This document shows positions 11,438 to 21,545 of a stretch of 64,000 bases of DNA, piece after piece (position 1 is the first letter of the stretch; each line of letters opens with the position of its first letter). A program made the translations under genes and the position numbers. The notes under the pieces were generated by a model, which had not been told where the DNA came from, did no database searches, and worked only from the letters and a program-made list of their open reading frames with translations. The stretch covers positions 63,711,853-63,775,852 of the forward strand of contig CM036225.1 in NCBI GenBank assembly GCA_020631735.1. Direction: 5' to 3'. The stretch is from Saccharum officinarum (lineage: Eukaryota; Streptophyta; Magnoliopsida; Poales; Poaceae).

Positions 11438-14400
11438 ATGTCCAAGACTGAGAGCAGAAAGCTGTCCGATGACTATGAAGTTGCGGATGTCCTTGGTCGA
11501 GGCGGGTTCTCGATAGTGAGGAGGGGAGTGAGCAAGTCGGAGGGGAAGACGCAGGTCGCCATAAAGACCTTGCGAAGGCTTGGCCCGGCCATGAACGGGA
11601 CGCAGCAAGGGTCAAAGGGTGGCCTTCCGATGTGGAAGCAGGTATCCATCTCTGACGCCTTGCTCACCAACGAGATTCTCGTCATGAGGAGGATAGTTGA
11701 GAACGTCGCGCCACATCCCAACGTCATAGGCCTGCATGATGTCTATGAGGATGCGCATGGCGTGCACCTGATCCTGGAGCTGTGCTCTGGTGGTGAACTG
11801 TTTGATAGGATAGTGGGGCGTGACCGGTACTCAGAGTTCGATGCAGCAGCTGTCATTCGTCAGATTGCTAAGGGATTGGAGGCTCTTCATAAGGCAAACA
11901 TCATACACAGGGACTTGAAGCCAGAGAACTGCCTCTTCTCTGACAAGAACGAAGATTCCACGTTGAAGATCATGGATTTTGGTTTAAGTTCTGTCGAGAA
12001 TTTCAGTGACCCAATTGTGACTCTGTTCGGATCGATAGATTATGTTTCGCCAGAAGCTCTCTCGAGGCAAGATGTTTCAGCTGCAAGTGATATGTGGTCC
12101 GTTGGGGTAATTCTATATATTCTGTTATCTGGGTATGTTTAATCAACCTTCCTTGTGATTCTCTCCTGGTTTGATTTCTTGTTTATATCCTGATGAATTC
12201 CACTTGATGTGATTACAGATGCCCGCCATTTCATGCACCAACTAATCGAGAAAAGCAGCAAAGGATACTGCAAGTAAGTCTTACTGTGGCTAGTCTCTGG
12301 ACATGTTGTTGCTCCATTTGAGTTCAGAGTTGTTCGGAATTATCCTGCTTTTTCATGTTTCATGTGTTCACCATTTGAGCATTCCTACAACCGGATGTTA
12401 CAATAAGGAACGCGTTGGCTCATTTGTAGTGGAAATAGGAGCCAAATTAAATTCTATGAAAATGAGCATTCCTACAACCGGATGTTACAATAAGGAACGC
12501 GTTGGCTCATTTGTAGTGGAAATGGGAGCCAAATTAAATTCTATGAAAATGTCTTTTTTATTTGTTAACAAAACTATAATCATTTGATAGCACATGTCAG
12601 ATGTCATAGTCATCATGAATGTAGTGCAGTTTAGATTTCCATTCACTTATGGTCTTAATGATATATGCTCTTCCAACCTAAATTACATTTAAAAGAAGAG
12701 AACCTAGATGGGCCTAGGTAAGAGATTTTGGAGCAATCGTTACATAGCATGGAAGCAGGCCTCTCAATCGACGCTGAAGAACTGCCTTCTTCTGGTAGCT
12801 GTTGGCAGTTATATTTGATTTGTCCTATCAGTCATTCTGTTTTAAAGGCCAATTTCCCTAGAGGTGTCAAAGTACTAGCACCTAAACAGACCTTCCTGTT
12901 GGCTTGGGTGTAAAAAATGTTCTTGATCCAATGAAATCGCTCAGGGAAATACAAAAAGGTAGGTTAGTATGGACGTAAGGTCAGAATAAGGCTAACCCAA
13001 CCTCTCAAAAAGGAATTGAACCATTTTCTTGAAGAAGTAAGGTTTCAAAAATCTAGAGTTATCTTTGGATTACATGATGGTGTACTCTTAACTGCTTACA
13101 GGCTTCAACAAAGATGGCATCAATTGTCATAAATTGCTGTCCCTAAATCAGGAAGTCTTGCTCTAATGATATTGCGTGTTCTTGATTCTCCTTTCAGGGA
13201 GAATTCAGTTTCCAGGACCATACATGGAAAACAATGTCTTCATCAGCCAAAGAATTGATTTCCAGGCTTCTTTCTGTTGAACCTTACAAGAGGCCAACAG
13301 CAAGTGATGTGTGTCTCATGCTCCTTTTTTTTTCTTCCGTCCATACTGGCCGATCTGAATTACATATAACTGTGCTTAAACTCGGGGACCTTCTTGCATC
13401 ATTTGGACCAGCTTCTGGGGCATCCTTGGGTGATTGGGGACTGTGCAAAGCAAGACCTCATGGATGCAGAGGTCGTATCAAAGCTGCAGAAGTTCAATGC
13501 TAGAAGGAAACTCCGGGCAGCGGCAATCGCAAGCGTCCTCAGCAGCAAGGTGGCGTTGAGGACAAAGAGGCTGAGGAACCTTTTAGGAAGACATGACCTG
13601 AGCTCCGAGGAGCTCGACAATCTGCGGGCTCATTTCGCACGAATGTGAGTATATAAGGAATTTGACCCCCTTTACTTGAGTTTCGATGATTCTAGGATTC
13701 TCATTTAGCAGTAAGATGAGGTTGAGGTAAAGACTGAGCTATTCAAAACGTGTCTTATGTCCATGTTTATGATCATTCATTCAGAAGCTGTAGCATGATA
13801 AACATGGTGATATTGTGCATTATTGTTCCCTTCATTCGCCTGAGAAATTTTAGTATGCAGCAACAAGCAGCTGCTGGCAAAAATGAAATGCGCATAGTTA
13901 GTTCTGGAACCTTTTCACTGAAAAAAAGGACACCTGATATGATATGATATGCTGAGTGCTGTGAATAACAATGAGACGGTCGTGGATCGGCTTGTGCATG
14001 CAGATGCGCCGACGGCGAGAACGCGACGCTGGCAGAGTTCGAGCAGGTGCTGAAGGCGATGAAGCTGGAGTCGCTGGTCCCTCTGGCGCCACGCGTGTTT
14101 GACCTCTTCGACAACAACCGCGACGGCACGGTGGACATGAGGGAGATCCTGTGTGGGCTGTCCAGCCTCCGTAACTCCCGCGGCGACGACGCGCTCCGCC
14201 TCTGCTTCCAGGTGAGGAAAATCGGTGAACTCTTTTTTTTTTTTGCAAAATACCAAGCAATAATCACTGTCACTGTCATTCTGATTCATAGCAGTCATGC
14301 ATCCATGCGTTCTCTCTCGACTGAGGCTGGGTTTAGTTACCTGAAAAATGCACTATGCAAAAAAAAATACACTTTTCAGTCTTTTTAGGGCAACTAAACA

Positions 14401-14781
14401 CAGCCTGATATACTGAATGATTGACTGAAAAGAAAATGACGTGTCAGATGTACGACGCCGACCGGTCGGGGTGCATCAGCAAGGACGAGCTGGCGTCGAT
14501 GCTGCGAGTAAGAGAGCTAACAAGCTGCCCGTCCTTCCTGTCTGTATGATACTAGTATGTTGTGATGAGCTTTTCTATGCTTGGTGTTGCAGGCGCTGCC
14601 CGAGGAGTGCCTGCCCGGCGACATCACGGAGCCCGGGAAGCTGGACGAGGTGTTCGACGAGATGGACGCCAACGGCGACGGCAAGGTGAGCTTCGACGAG
14701 TTCAAGGCGGCCATGCAGAAGGACAGCGCCCTCCAGGACGTCGTCCTCTCGTCCCTCCGGCCTCCGGCGCCGGGGCAGTAG
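11438..14781 (+). CDS. CCaMK: Calcium/calmodulin-dependent protein kinase CCaMK (DMI3)
   Basis: Seven exons: 11438-12132, 12219-12273, 13198-13308, 13412-13644, 14004-14211, 14448-14507 and 14593-14781. All are GT-AG and phase-compatible, and encode 516 aa, the usual length. The kinase domain has the Gly loop GRGGFS (20-25), VAIK Lys43, HRDLKPEN (Asp159) and DFG (180-182). A basic calmodulin-binding and autoinhibitory helix lies at about 315-337 (FNARRKLRAAAIASVL). Three EF-hands follow: DNNRDGTVDMRE (401-412), DADRSGCISKDE (437-448) and DANGDGKVSFDE (479-490). This kinase-CaM-binding-visinin layout is unique to CCaMK, the nuclear decoder of calcium spiking that activates CYCLOPS in arbuscular mycorrhizal and rhizobial symbiosis. 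The segment at about 255-265 (HTWKTMS) corresponds to the autophosphorylated Thr region. No defect is seen. Confidence 0.97.
12377..12550 (+). repeat. 87-bp tandem duplication in CCaMK intron 2
   Basis: Two head-to-tail 87-bp copies (12377-12463 and 12464-12550), each starting GAGCATTCCTACAACCGG, differing by one base (AATAGGA versus AATGGGA). The near identity implies recent duplication. It lies well inside the 924-bp intron. Confidence 0.93.
14325..14405. mobile_element. 81-bp Tourist-like MITE in CCaMK intron 5
   Basis: Near-palindromic insert with ends GGCTGGGTTTAGTTACC and, inverted, GGCTGTGTTTAGTTGCC, flanked by the 3-bp repeat TGA at 14322-14324 and 14406-14408. It is small enough to be almost all terminal inverted repeat. 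It does not touch the splice sites. Confidence 0.75.
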
Positions 14782-15536
14782 ATGTAGACGGAGCGAGAGA
14801 GATCCAATCAGTCCAAGTCCAGCAGCTCGCTCCCTTCCCTTCCCACGAGAACACCAACACAACAGCATTGATCAGTACGGCACTGTACGGAGTATTAGCA
14901 TCATCAATCAATCATGTCTGAACTTTTCCTTTTCCTTTTGTTGCTTGTCCCGTTGTCCGGTGGAAACGCGTGGAGAGCCTCGATGGATCTCGATCCTACT
15001 AGATGGCTGTGTTGTTGTGTGTTTCTGGAGCCCGGGACGGCATCGGTTCGCCCGATGACAAATGTGTTCATGGCAGCAGGCAGCAGCTGTGGTGACTGGC
15101 CGTGGCCGGTGGTGAGTCTGCCTACGCACAGCGTCGTTCTTTGCCGGACACACCCAGCGTTTGGAAGCGCGCACGGGCCACGCGCAGCCCGTTTCGTGGG
15201 CCTAGCGAGAGTAGGGAAGACAGAGCAGGCCCATGGAACTCTTTCTCTCTCTTTGGGCCGGGCTGTAGTACTTGCCGCAGGCGATGGGACCATGGGAGGG
15301 TAGAGAAGGTGGGCTGGGCCGAAACAAAATAAAATGTAAAGAAAGCGTCAGAGGCCAGCTGGGCCAGCGGTTGGCACGGTCGTACTCCATCGTCGCCCAA
15401 ATTTTCAAAATCCGTCACGGTCGTAATAACCGTAATAAAAAAACTAGTGGACACCGGGTTTTGTGCTTAGCACTTCAGCAGCCAGGGAAGTGGGACATGG
15501 TCACACTCGGCAGTTTTATAAACAGTCCTGTTCTGT
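14782..15536. other. CCaMK 3' UTR and intergenic
   Basis: GC-balanced sequence after the CCaMK stop. The 3' UTR likely ends within the first 200 bases. Overlapping ORFs on both strands at 14904-15454 have no recognisable content. Nothing else is supported. Confidence 0.5.
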
Positions 15537-15739
15537 GGCCCTGCTTGGATCTTCAATTTTTAAGAATTTGGATTTTGAAAATTTGGTGGGATCCAAGCAG
15601 GCTAATTTTTGCCCAGTTTCTTGTGCTAGTTTTTGCTAGGTCTTTAAAAACCAAAAAAATGTTGATATTCAGCTTTTGCCAGTTTCCTGTGACCCAAAGA
15701 GCAATAAATCAAGTATAAACTGAGGGATCCAAACACCCC
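15537..15739. mobile_element. MITE with GGATCC-type ends
   Basis: The ends GGCCCTGCTTGGATC and, inverted, GGGGTGTTTGGATCC flank about 200 bp rich in AAGAATTTGG and AAAACTGG. Related ends and internal words occur in the element at 19993-20248. The target duplication is unclear here, so the boundaries are approximate. Confidence 0.55.
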
Positions 15740-16077
15740 ACTGGTTTTTTCTCAGAATCTAGATTATATAAACTAGATAAGAACGGGTTTTTTAAGAATT
15801 CGAAACTGATGAAACAGGACCTATATATGTGTTTCATTTTGATCAGAAACAGTTTCGTTCTCTTCTCATAGACCTTTCTAAAAAGTATGGTCCACGTCAC
15901 GTTCTTGTCGTTTCGGGAACGTTTCATGAAAATGGATAATAATATAATACTCCTATAGTATACTATGCTGAGAGGTGAGCGCCCAGCGTGCCAAAAAGGT
16001 GATGATGCCTGGACTGGACTGTCATGCAAGCAACACAAGCACCGGTTGAAGTTTGGTCGGTGGTCCCCCGATCCAAT

Positions 16078-16149
16078 CGCAATCGTTGGCACGTGATGGA
16101 CAAGCACATAGGCCGCAATCGTTGGCACGTGATGGACAAGCACATAGGC
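16078..16149 (+). repeat. 36-bp perfect tandem repeat
   Basis: CGCAATCGTTGGCACGTGAT with the following 16 bases occurs twice head-to-tail (16078-16113 and 16114-16149). Each unit contains CACGTG, a G-box core. The second copy runs into the start of the adjoining Tourist-like MITE. Confidence 0.9.
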
Positions 16150-16384
16150 CGTGTTTAGTTGCTCTGAAAATGGTGAAAAGTATACTGTAGCATGTTTTGA
16201 CTTTATTTAGTAAATAGTGTCCAACCGTTAACTAATTAGGTTCAAAACGTTCGTCTCGCAAAGTACAACCAAGTTGTACAATTAGTTTTTGATTTCATCT
16301 ATAGTTAGTACTCCATACATGTATCACAAGTTTAATGTGACGGGAAATCTTTTTTTTCATAGTGTTTTTTAGGTAAACACACCC
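16147..16384. mobile_element. Tourist-like MITE
   Basis: The ends GGCCGTGTTTAGTTGC and, inverted, GGGTGTGTTTACCT are flanked by ATA at 16144-16146 and 16385-16387. The interior has the family words TTCGTCTCGC, AATTAGTTTTTGA and ACTCCATACATG, shared with the copies at 19488, 20861, 49365 and 57157. A 3-bp TWA-type target duplication and this terminus fit PIF/Harbinger (Tourist) MITEs. Confidence 0.8.
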
Positions 16385-16465
16385 ATAGTAGTGGATGTGA
16401 GGGCGTCTTTGTACTTTGCCGTCAGGTCGGATCGGGTCGTCGGCGCGGTTCTCGGGGGCTCGTAA

Positions 16466-17405
16466 GGCTATCCGCACTCATCGTACCCTAAATTCATCCT
16501 CCAAAAAGAATATTCTATCCTGGTCATCGAGATTCTCTCCTTTATATCACTTTCTCCCGCACCCATTCATCCTCTATATTCATCCTCTATATCAATAAGA
16601 CCCACACGTCATACTCTACCTTTATTTTTCTCACCCACCCGGCCTCTCTCTCCTCCCTTCTCCCTGCTCCCTCCCCACCCACTCTCGCTCCCTCCGCCGG
16701 CGACCTCCCTCCTCGCTCCCTCCGCCAACGGCCTCCCTCCCTCCTCGCGCTCGTGCCTGTGGCCGGCAGAGCTCACGGTGGAGGACCCGCTCACCCCCGT
16801 GCCTGCAGCCGGCGGCGCCCGCGACGAAGCTCCCGTTCTCTGCTCTCTGCTCGGCGGAGCGATTGGGGAGAGGGGGAGGCCGGGCTGCCGGAGCTCGCAC
16901 ATGGGGCTCCCGGCGGCGGTGGCTCGAGCCCTGCAGGGGCGGAGGCGGCCTTCTCCTCCCCGCGTTCCTTCCCGCCCAGCCGCGCTCGCAGGCGAGGCCG
17001 CGGTGCGCACGGGCGTGCACGGCGGCGCTCGTAGGCAAGGCCCGCGACCGGCGGCTTCCGCGCTCGCGAGCATGGACGGGCGGCGCGACTCCGAACGGCG
17101 AGGCGACGGTGTCCAGGCGTGGACGCCCACGAGCTCGCGCGCGGCTCCGAGCGGCGGGCGGCCATGGGCTCCGGCGCATCCCTCCACCTCCCTCTGCTCC
17201 TTGCCTCTCTCCCTTCTCCTTCCCCTCTCTGCTGGCTCGCTCGGGGGAGCCCACGCGCGGATAGCGGATGTCCGCGAGTCCGCTGGGAATAGCAGACGGT
17301 TGGCTCGTCCACGTGCGTAGCGTACGTGATAGCGTAGCCGCTGCAGCCGGTTCGTTCGCTATATGGTCCTGCAGGACGATTTAGAGGGTCGCGGTGCGGA
17401 CAGTC
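16466..17405. mobile_element. GC-rich 940-bp Tourist-like non-autonomous element
   Basis: The ends are related as inverted repeats: GGCTATCCGCACTCATCG at the left and, inverted, GACTGTCCGCACCGCGACCC at the right, each followed by CCCTMTAAAT-like sequence and ATCCT/GTCCT. A 3-bp duplication TAA lies at 16463-16465 and 17406-17408. The left arm is AT-rich. The core, 16650-17300, is very GC- and CpG-rich and is open in several frames on both strands, which reflects composition rather than a gene. No transposase is present. It may carry a captured GC-rich exon, but no domain is recognisable. Confidence 0.65.
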
Positions 17406-17408
17406 TAA

Positions 17409-18162
17409 AGGCCAAAAGCTGCCTTTTCGTCCTTCTTGGCTGGATGGAAAAGTTGACAACCACATGCATTTTTTTTTATAACACAACCACATGCAGTTGA
17501 GTGCTCCGCCGGCCTACTACCAGCTTGGTCTCAAATAAAAGGGGACAATTTTAGGCTTCAATTGAGCCAGCAATTAATCTGAATATACTTATTCAGTATA
17601 ATGGATATTAGCATTTTAACTTATATTTAGTTAAACCTAAAATCATTTATATCTTTTTAAATATCGAGTTTTTTTTGAACGGTGTGTGTAGTATACTCAG
17701 TTTTGCTTGGCTGTGATGAGAGGAAAAGGAGACTATTGAAATCGTCATCGGCAGGTAGGGCTGCCGACGAAGGATACCTTTTCGCAGCTAACGGCAAATT
17801 AAAGGCAAGCATGTGCAGATCTTCACGAGTCACGACCACCACGCCATGCGCTTGCACGGCTCGAGAGCGCCTACTTTTCGCTTTGCTACACTGCATGGGT
17901 CGCAGATCGATCGGCCTTGCTCGTCCATGGGATGGCCCATGGGTCAGCATCACATCACACTCATCAGTTCGCAGCACGAGCGTGGCCGGAAAAAAAAAAC
18001 CCGATGCAGCAACGGGGTTATATATGGGTGGTGTTGTACTAAGCATGGCCCCACTTTGATTTCAGGCTCTGTTTCCCTAAACTAAGGAAAACCTAACGCC
18101 CATGCACACTGAATATCTATCCCGAATAATAATAACTCTCTAAAAGCACTCAACTTATATAG
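17409..18162. other. Intergenic, no supported gene
   Basis: Begins with a segment containing AAAGGCCAAAAG and GCCTTTTCG that recurs in similar form at about 40206-40250. The remainder is AT-rich with scattered short ORFs (17657-18085) on both strands that have no recognisable content. Confidence 0.5.
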
Positions 18163-18373
18163 TCCCTAGTTGGATCCAAGGCGCTAATCATTAGCAGCTA
18201 GTTTAATTAGCTCCTTTAGATCCAAAAGTCTAGCTAATAGTTTAGCTAATTGTTAACTCAATACTCAACTAACAACTATTCCACTAGTAGGACTAAACTA
18301 ACTAATATCAGTTAATATTAGTTGTGACTTATTAGTTAGGTAACTATTAGTAGCTAATAGATCTAAACAAGGC
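18163..18373. mobile_element. Probable MITE with TTAGCTAAT-rich interior
   Basis: The left end CCCTAGTTGGATCCAAG and inverted right end GCCTTGTTTAGATC are similar, and the interior is full of AGCTAATAGTTAG words typical of a grass MITE family. The target duplication was not recognised. Confidence 0.45.
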
Positions 18374-18511
18374 ATGTCAGTTGTCATCATGACTCATCAG
18401 CAAAAACGTCCCTACTTTTCGACCGAGCGGTGATGTGGCCTTGTGTTGTTACCTTTCAAGACGTGGAAATTTTTAGCGCACTAGGATGCGTGTATAATAG
18501 GGAACGGTGAC

Positions 18512-18787
18512 TAGGGATGAAAACGGATCGGATACGAATGAATATCACTGATATTATATTTGTTTTCGTATTTCTGTTCGGATTCGGATTCAAATACGGA
18601 TAGTGTCAACCATCCCGGATAGGATACAATTAAATATCGACATCATAAATATGCGATTTGAGTATTCGGATACGGATACGGTATCGGATGTTGAATATCC
18701 AAACTCGGATACGAATAAATCTAAACCACTCTAAACAGATTCGGTCTCGAATACGGTCGAAAAATATCCGTACCGTTTTCATCCCTA
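18512..18787. mobile_element. hAT-type MITE with 8-bp target duplication
   Basis: Perfect 15-bp terminal inverted repeats TAGGGATGAAAACGG at both ends, flanked by the exact 8-bp repeat ACGGTGAC at 18504-18511 and 18788-18795. The interior repeats GGATACGG and GAATAT words. An 8-bp duplication and TAGGG-type ends indicate the hAT superfamily. 276 bp, non-coding. Confidence 0.9.
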
Positions 18788-19487
18788 ACGGTGACGCACA
18801 CGGGCATGTACTCTTGAGAGCAAAAACAACAGTGCTTTTGTGCGAGTATATGTGTTTTCAGATTTTGTTTTTCCTAATTTTCTACATACAGTACTGGGGT
18901 TTTAACAATAATACAAAAATAGTAGCAATATTTATGATAATTAATAGGTACAATATGAAAAGTATATTCCATGTGAATCTAATGATGTTTTTTTATATAA
19001 TATAAATATTTGTACAGATTTGATAAAAAAAACTTCAGATAGTTCCATTGGGTGCAATGGTAGGACTGTCTTTTTTTACGGGGAAAAGTATAATACTACT
19101 TGGTATGTCACATGACATATGACATGATAATATACAATGTAGTAATGATGATAGACAGGTGCCGGCCAATGTGAGGGGGAGCAAAAAGGTTAACTTTGTT
19201 CGCGAGCGTTCCGCCCACCAATTTGTCTCTTCTCTTCTGTGTATATATATTGTACATTGTACTAAATCTTTGAAAGGGTCATCGTAGTGTATGTTTTTCG
19301 AGCATGTATCATGCATCAGGCTCTACTAGTTTATTGGCCGATTAGCAGAGCATGGAGCATAAAGAAATGGCCAGGCCGGCAGCTGATGGACCGGTGGAGG
19401 GCGCACTTGAATATTTATTGCCGTACAGTAGCCTTTATTATAAGAAATGAATATGGGAGTTGGACCACATCTTTTGGATTTAATTTA
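18788..19487. other. AT-rich intergenic
   Basis: No gene or bounded repeat recognised between two MITEs. Only short ORFs are present. Confidence 0.5.
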
Positions 19488-19718
19488 GGCCCGGTTTGGT
19501 TTGCACATGTTAAAATTTAACTTCCACCACATCAATATTTCGGTAAATGCATGAAGTACTAAATGTAGACTAATTGCATGCATGTCAACACATATTAGGA
19601 GTAATTTACGAGACGAATCTATTAAGTCTAATTAGTCTAAGATTGGAAACTTTTTGTCAAATAAGACGAAAGTGCTACAGTGTTTGTTAAACTTTAACAC
19701 CCCAAACCAAACCGGCCC
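19488..19718. mobile_element. Tourist-like MITE
   Basis: The ends GGCCCGGTTTGGTTTG and, inverted, GGGCCGGTTTGGTTTGG are flanked by TTA at 19485-19487 and 19719-19721. It shares ACGAGACGAATCT and CTAATTAGTC words with the 20861 element. Confidence 0.85.
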
Positions 19719-19747
19719 TTAGAATAAAATGCACCACATGTTTATTA

Positions 19748-19988
19748 GAGCAAGTATAATAGCAGGATGCAAGCTGGCTAAATGTTGAGGTGGAGGAGAG
19801 AGGAGAGGAGAGAGGAGAAACGGGCTGTAAGCTTACAGCCAACTTAAGCACAAGAACTAAGAAACTCTGTGAGAGAGACAAATATGTCATGCATTAATAC
19901 TGAATAGCTAACCACTATATGAGTGGGTTGAGAGAAGGCTGCAAAGAACCTTACAACCAGCAAGCCGGCAGTATTATTAGCCTTGCTC
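19748..19988. mobile_element. Tourist-like MITE, GAGCAAG family
   Basis: The ends GAGCAAGTATAATAGC and, inverted, GAGCAAGGCTAATAAT are flanked by TTA at 19745-19747 and 19989-19991. The interior has a GGAGAGAGGAGAG tract and CTTACAGCC words. 241 bp, no ORF. Confidence 0.8.
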
Positions 19989-19992
19989 TTAA

Positions 19993-20248
19993 GACTCTGT
20001 TTGCATAAGTTTCGGATTCTTGAAAACTAGTTTTTGCCTCTAGTTTCTAAGATTTGGATTCTGAGTAAAAACTGATAAGTGCGTTTGGATGCCCCAGTTT
20101 TTAAGAATGTGGCTTCATTTATTACTCAATGAGTCACAAGAAACTGGCAAAAGCTAGGTATTAACAGCTTTCTGTTTTTTAAGAATTTGGCAAAAACTGG
20201 TCTGTTTGGATCCCATCCGGCAAAAATTGGAGGGATCCAAACAGGGCC
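19993..20248. mobile_element. Tourist-like MITE abutting the previous one
   Basis: The ends GACTCTGTTTGCATAAG and, inverted, GGCCCTGTTTGGATCCC are flanked by TAA (19990-19992 and 20249-20251). The left target repeat overlaps the right target repeat of the preceding MITE, so one inserted at the edge of the other. It resembles the element at 15537-15739. Confidence 0.7.
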
Positions 20249-20251
20249 TAA

Positions 20252-20860
20252 CTTTTGGATGAGTGTCAACGTTCATCATCTAGGTCCATCAATTTTCAAA
20301 GTACATTTTTAGGTTTCTAAACTTTTTCTGCCATGAACTGTAGGTCAATACTGGTTCGGGAGCTTGGTAATTTTTCATTTAGCAACTTAGGTAGTACTTA
20401 TGTTTCATATGGCAGATCGCTTTCGTGTGACAGCTAATTAGTGCTGAGATTACAGAGCATATATATTTGCTCTTAGGGAGGCATTGGTTGAGCTCAGTTG
20501 TCGATATGCCTACACACAGTTGCTTGGCTTATGGATCCTTGAGGTACTCGGAGGCATATCTACAGCCCAGTTTATCAGGGTCCATCAACGATCCTGATGA
20601 ATTTTATAAATTCATTCTTTTGTTTTTTAAATAATATACAAACACATGAGACAACAAGGAGTAGTTTATAATCTATGTATTCAAAAAAGCTAAAACAAAC
20701 TATAATCTAAAGCAGATATATAGGTAATATTGATTTAATAATACGTTGTTAGGATTTTGGAAATCTCTTTTATGCAATGAAGCTGATCTCGATGATATTC
20801 TCTGCCGAATCCGTCCCCGCCCCTGAAGGTACCGGGAAACCAGAAATGAGTCGTACGTTG
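20252..20860. other. Intergenic, no supported gene
   Basis: AT-rich sequence with no coding or repeat boundaries recognised. Confidence 0.5.
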
Positions 20861-21134
20861 GGCCTCGTTTAGATCCCAAATTTCTTCTCAAATTTCACTA
20901 TGCAAAAAGAAGATTCCCCATCACATCAAAATACCGGCACATACATGGAGTACTAAATGTAGATGAAATCAAAAACTAATTGCACAGTTTAGTTGTACTT
21001 TGCGAGACGAATCTTTTGAGCCTAATTAGTCAATGTTTGGACAAAAATTCACAAATACAAACGAAATGCTACAGTGCAGCATCTGACACGGTGCAAATTT
21101 GGGCCATCCCAAATCAGGCCAACTAAACACGGCC
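20861..21134. mobile_element. Tourist-like MITE
   Basis: The ends GGCCTCGTTTAGATCCC and, inverted, GGCCGTGTTTAGTTGGCC are flanked by TTG at 20858-20860 and 21135-21137. The interior shares TGCGAGACGAATCTTTTGAG and CATGGAGTACTAAATGTAGA with its relatives in this window. Confidence 0.8.
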
Positions 21135-21545
21135 TTGATCAACCGGTGGAGTGGCTGAAAAGTCGAGAGCATGCAGTGCATTGAGCCGGAAAGTTTGAGC
21201 TTGACCATTCATTGCTACGTTACATACTGACCATTCAAAAATCGATCTGAAATGGTGATTATTAGTATTATTCAATTGATCAGCAGGCTGCGGTCCACGG
21301 TCTTGGAGGCCCTGACGTAGGTGTCGACCATATCCGAAAATGATATGTGTTTTTTTCCAAGGAGTTTTTTTTTAAAAAAAACTAGGTCTATAAAAAAGTT
21401 AGTATGGATATTCGATCGTATCTTCAAATAAATATTATGAAAATACAGTTCAATACTAGTGCAGTGAAACCTATAATACACATGTGGGGGTGACTGCAAG
21501 TGGTGGGTGATCGAAAAGGCAGTTCTTGGCATGTTCTGTGGAGGT

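Noticed and set aside
13773..14298. Minus-strand ORFs opposite CCaMK exon 5
   Set aside because: Mirror frames of a GC-rich coding exon, with no independent motifs.
16609..17492. Multiple overlapping 90-230 codon ORFs
   Set aside because: They occur in many frames at once inside a GC-rich repeat core; composition explains them.
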